From Alphaproteobacteria bacterium (GTDB lineage: Bacteria; Pseudomonadota; Alphaproteobacteria; Rhizobiales; Hyphomicrobiaceae), in the NCBI GenBank assembly GCA_005888525.1, contig VBAB01000349.1, positions 1,410-9,068 of the forward strand: 7,659 bases of DNA. The letters run 5' to 3'. Below are positions 5,947 through 7,659 of this stretch, one piece after another. Within the stretch, counting starts at the first letter, position 1, and each line of letters begins with the position of its first letter. Made by a program: the position numbers and the translations under genes. The notes under the pieces are model-generated. The model saw nothing but the letters and a program-made list of their open reading frames with translations. It was not told the DNA's origin and ran no database searches.

Positions 5947-6142
5947 TCCGACGTACCAACTCGGCCACGCCGGCCCACGCCCAACTGCGACCGGCGTCGC
6001 CTTTGAGGCTGTGCAGCGTGGAGAAGAACTCGGCTACGTCGGCAGCCCAAGCGCCGTGCCGGCCTTCCAGCACGGCGACCATGGCCTCGACCTCCCCCGG
6101 CGTGGGCGTTGCGTCCTGGTGGAATTGCCAACCCGATGCCAT
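5912..6142 (-). CDS. hypothetical small protein upstream of the flippase
   Basis: A 76-residue soluble protein that I do not assign to a named family. It looks genuinely coded: the third codon positions are strongly G/C; the ATG at 6142 is preceded by GGGGA 7 nt upstream; and the protein has a sensible composition for a small helical domain. Features are an acidic helix GEVEAMVAVLEGRHG (16-30), then AADVAEFFSTLHSLKGDAGR and the tryptophan-bearing SWAWAGVAELVRR. There is no signal peptide or membrane segment. It overlaps the likely flippase start by 35 nt in another frame and is probably the first gene of a two-gene operon with it, so a link to envelope polysaccharide export is possible by context only. 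Confidence 0.6.
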   Translation of the reverse strand: MASGWQFHQDATPTPGEVEAMVAVLEGRHGAWAADVAEFFSTLHSLKGDAGRSWAWAGVAELVRRNAEARLGEQAP

Positions 6143-6382
6143 CTTTGCGTCCCCGGCGATGTGCTATGCGCTGGGAAGCAAGATCGACGCCAAGACTATA
6201 TCGGCCGACGGATCCGGCCTGTCACCACGGTTAACGGTGCATCCGGGCCACGCGGGCGAGGAGAATACGGCGAATCTTGGAAACAAAGTGTATGTCGAGT
6301 TGGTTGGGCAGGCCAGGAGGCGCCGTCGCGTCGCATAGCCGAGGCGCCATGGGTCGGTGACATCGAAGCTTTGGAGGGTCCG
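6143..6382. other. 240-nt divergent intergenic region
   Basis: This region lies between the minus-strand 76-aa gene and the plus-strand secreted-protein gene and must hold promoters for both unless transcription enters from outside. On the minus strand, TATAGT (6200-6195) with GTGACA (6225-6220) 19 nt upstream is a weak sigma-70-like candidate for the 76-aa gene. I see no convincing plus-strand promoter and no EcfG motif. GGAGG at 6373-6377, 5 nt before the ATG at 6383, is a good ribosome binding site. No RNA gene is recognised. Confidence 0.4.
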
Positions 6383-6655
6383 ATGAAGGCCGCAATCGCC
6401 TCGAAAGTAGCTGTCGGCGTCCTATCTGTGCTGGCATTGGCGGCTTTTGCAGGCGGGGCGGAAGCCCAGGGCAAGCAGGAGCGCGGGCCCGACGTGGTGG
6501 CCCCCAACCTGAAGCGGCGGCCTGAGCCGCTGCCTCCCTCGCCACGGCCGGAAAGCCAGGCGCCCCAGGAGGATGGGCCCTCGGCGAGCGACGAGCCCCC
6601 GCTGCAAGGGCGAGGTTGCCCGGACCAGGGACGCAAGCTCGAGCTGATTGTCTAG
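6383..6655 (+). CDS. small secreted proline-rich protein of unknown function
   Basis: A 90-residue protein with a clear Sec signal peptide: a basic start (MKAAIASK), a hydrophobic core VAVGVLSVLALAAFAGG (9-25), and a signal peptidase I site most likely after AEAQ or AEA (about residue 28-29). It lacks the lipobox cysteine. The mature part of about 60 residues is hydrophilic and rich in Pro, Glu, Arg and Gln (PEPLPPSPRPESQAP around 48-62). It ends in GCPDQGRKLELIV, with a single cysteine at residue 79. I have the impression that similar Cys-Pro/KLELIV endings occur in other alphaproteobacterial exported hypothetical proteins, but I cannot verify this here. GGAGG at 6373-6377 fixes the start, although the frame is open far upstream. 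It probably resides in the periplasm. It converges on the carboxypeptidase gene with 25 nt between the stops; function is unknown. Confidence 0.7.
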   Translation: MKAAIASKVAVGVLSVLALAAFAGGAEAQGKQERGPDVVAPNLKRRPEPLPPSPRPESQAPQEDGPSASDEPPLQGRGCPDQGRKLELIV

Positions 6656-6679
6656 CGACCGCCGCGACGGCTGCGGTTG
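6656..6679. terminator. hairpin between converging secreted-protein and carboxypeptidase genes
   Basis: The arms CGACCGC (6656-6662) and GCGGTTG (6673-6679) pair over 7 bp with one G-U, plus two further pairs inside after a mismatch. The hairpin fills the 25-nt gap between the two stop codons. There is no T-run. Its position suggests bidirectional transcription termination, but the case is weaker than at 4472-4498. Confidence 0.35.
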
Positions 6680-6680
6680 T

Positions 6681-7659
6681 CTACTGCTGTGACGCGGAGG
6701 CAGCGGCCTTTTGTGCCGATTTGGCCTTCTTGGCCGGCGCCTTCTGCTGCTTGCCTGCTTTTTCCGAGGCGACCTGTCCCGGACCCTTCTTCTTGGTCTT
6801 GGCCACGGGGCGACGACGGCCACCTGTGCCGCATTCGTACGAAATAACGGCCTGACGCATGGTCATCGGGCCCTTGGCATCCTCTGCGACCGGCATTGTC
6901 TCGAGCGTCTGGGGGGCGAACAGCGCCTTCCATTTGAGCGTATTGAAGCCGTGCTCGAGCAGGTTGGCGGCGCGCACGGTGCGTTCACCCCCCGTAGGCT
7001 CGCCGAGCACGACGGCTATGAGCTTGTGGCCTTCTCGGGTGGCGCTGGCCACCACGTTGAAGCCGCTGTCGCAGATGAAACCGGTCTTCATGCCGTCGGC
7101 GCCGGCATAGTTAGTGAGGATCCCGTTATGCGTATGCAGCCGCCGTTTGCCCAGCCGCACCTCCAGCATCGACCACAATTGCGCATGCTCGGGATAATCG
7201 CGCACGACCGCGGAGGCGAGCCTGGCCAGGTCGCGCGCCGTCGTGACCTGCTCCGTCGCCGGCAGACCATTGGCATTCACGAACTTGGTGCGCGTCATGC
7301 CCAGGCGCGCAGCCGTGGCATTCATGCGCTCCACGAAGGCATCGTGCGACCCGGAAACCGCCTCGGCCAGCATCACCGCAACGTCGTTGGCCGACTTGAC
7401 GATGAGGGCCTGCAGCGCCGTCTCCACCGTCATCTCGGCGCCGACGGGCAGGCCGATCTTGCTGGGCGACTGGCTGCTGGCGAGCTCGGAGCAGCCGATC
7501 TTGCTCGCCATGGTCAGCTTGCCCTCCTTGAGGGCATCGAAGGTGACGTAGGCCGTCATGATCTTGGTCAGCGATGCCGGATGCCACTGGTTGTCGGGGT
7601 CCTCGGCATAGAGCACCCGGCCGTCGGCCGCTTCGAAGAGCAAGGCTGGGCCTGCGCCG
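6681..7659 (-). CDS. D-alanyl-D-alanine carboxypeptidase (PBP5-like, S11 family), N-terminus cut by window
   Basis: The frame is open to the right edge, so the signal peptide and true start are outside; about 325 residues are visible. The protein is a low-molecular-weight penicillin-binding protein of the DacA/DacC type, which removes the terminal D-Ala from peptidoglycan pentapeptides in the periplasm. All three active-site motifs are present: S-L-T-K in HPASLTKIMTAY (Ser at 7572-7574), S-A-N in KSANDVAVM (7392-7384), and K-T-G in GMKTGFICDSGFNVVAS (7086-7078). The short transpeptidase-like domain continues to about VRAANLLEHGF. The last 45 residues are rich in Lys, Ala, Ser and Gln (for example AKTKKKGPGQVASEKAGKQ) and resemble a histone H1-like tail. 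They are not the amphipathic membrane anchor that ends E. coli PBP5. The family call is firm; the paralogue (DacA, DacC or DacF) is not. Confidence 0.93.
   Translation of the reverse strand, partial: GAGPALLFEAADGRVLYAEDPDNQWHPASLTKIMTAYVTFDALKEGKLTMASKIGCSELASSQSPSKIGLPVGAEMTVETALQALIVKSANDVAVMLAEAVSGSHDAFVERMNATAARLGMTRTKFVNANGLPATEQVTTARDLARLASAVVRDYPEHAQLWSMLEVRLGKRRLHTHNGILTNYAGADGMKTGFICDSGFNVVASATREGHKLIAVVLGEPTGGERTVRAANLLEHGFNTLKWKALFAPQTLETMPVAEDAKGPMTMRQAVISYECGTGGRRRPVAKTKKKGPGQVASEKAGKQQKAPAKKAKSAQKAAASASQQ

Noticed and set aside
5852..6382. In-frame upstream extension of the small secreted protein (frame open from 5852)
   Set aside because: The signal peptide begins exactly at the ATG at 6383 with GGAGG 5 nt upstream. 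The extension overlaps the opposite-strand genes and has no protein-like pattern.

Overview
The window looks like ordinary chromosomal DNA of an alphaproteobacterium. The strongest evidence is a complete PhyR-NepR-EcfG general stress response (GSR) module, a regulatory system known only from Alphaproteobacteria. High GC with G/C-rich third codon positions fits a Hyphomicrobiales- or Rhodospirillales-like soil or water organism, but I cannot name a genus. I see no insertion sequence, phage gene, tRNA, rRNA or CRISPR array.

Layout, left to right: (1) the C-terminal end of an MgtC/SapB-family membrane protein (+, 1-309, cut by the window edge); (2) an alpha/beta hydrolase (+, 397-1236); (3) the GSR module: ecfG (-, 1358-1921) and nepR (-, 1918-2259) overlap by 4 nt, and phyR (+, 2444-3259) is divergent from them; (4) a zinc-independent MDR-family NAD(P)H-dependent oxidoreductase (+, 3546-4469); (5) a Wzx/MATE-like flippase (-, 4486-5946) preceded by an overlapping 76-aa hypothetical gene (-, 5912-6142); (6) a small secreted proline-rich protein (+, 6383-6655); (7) a D-alanyl-D-alanine carboxypeptidase (-, 6681 to beyond the right edge). 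Gene direction changes repeatedly, giving convergent junctions at about 1240-1357, 4470-4485 and 6656-6680, and divergent ones at 2260-2443 and 6143-6382. GC-rich hairpins lie at the convergent junctions, most strikingly at 4472-4498.

How the genes work together: in the known GSR mechanism, NepR holds the sigma factor EcfG inactive. Under stress, PhyR is phosphorylated on its receiver domain, its sigma-like domain binds NepR, and EcfG is released to transcribe promoters of the GGAAC-N16/17-CGTT type. The 184-bp gap between nepR and phyR holds exactly two such promoters, one per direction, each with a 16-nt spacer. Their -35 elements are back to back, 6 bp apart, as an inverted repeat. The locus therefore appears to be a positively autoregulated bidirectional switch. 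No PhyK-type histidine kinase gene is present in the window.

The flippase, carboxypeptidase and small secreted protein all concern the cell envelope, but nothing in the sequence ties them into one pathway. I found no convincing evidence of a wholly new system. The most rewarding items are the bidirectional EcfG promoter, the extended NepR with a duplicated basic hexapeptide, and the two small uncharacterised genes.
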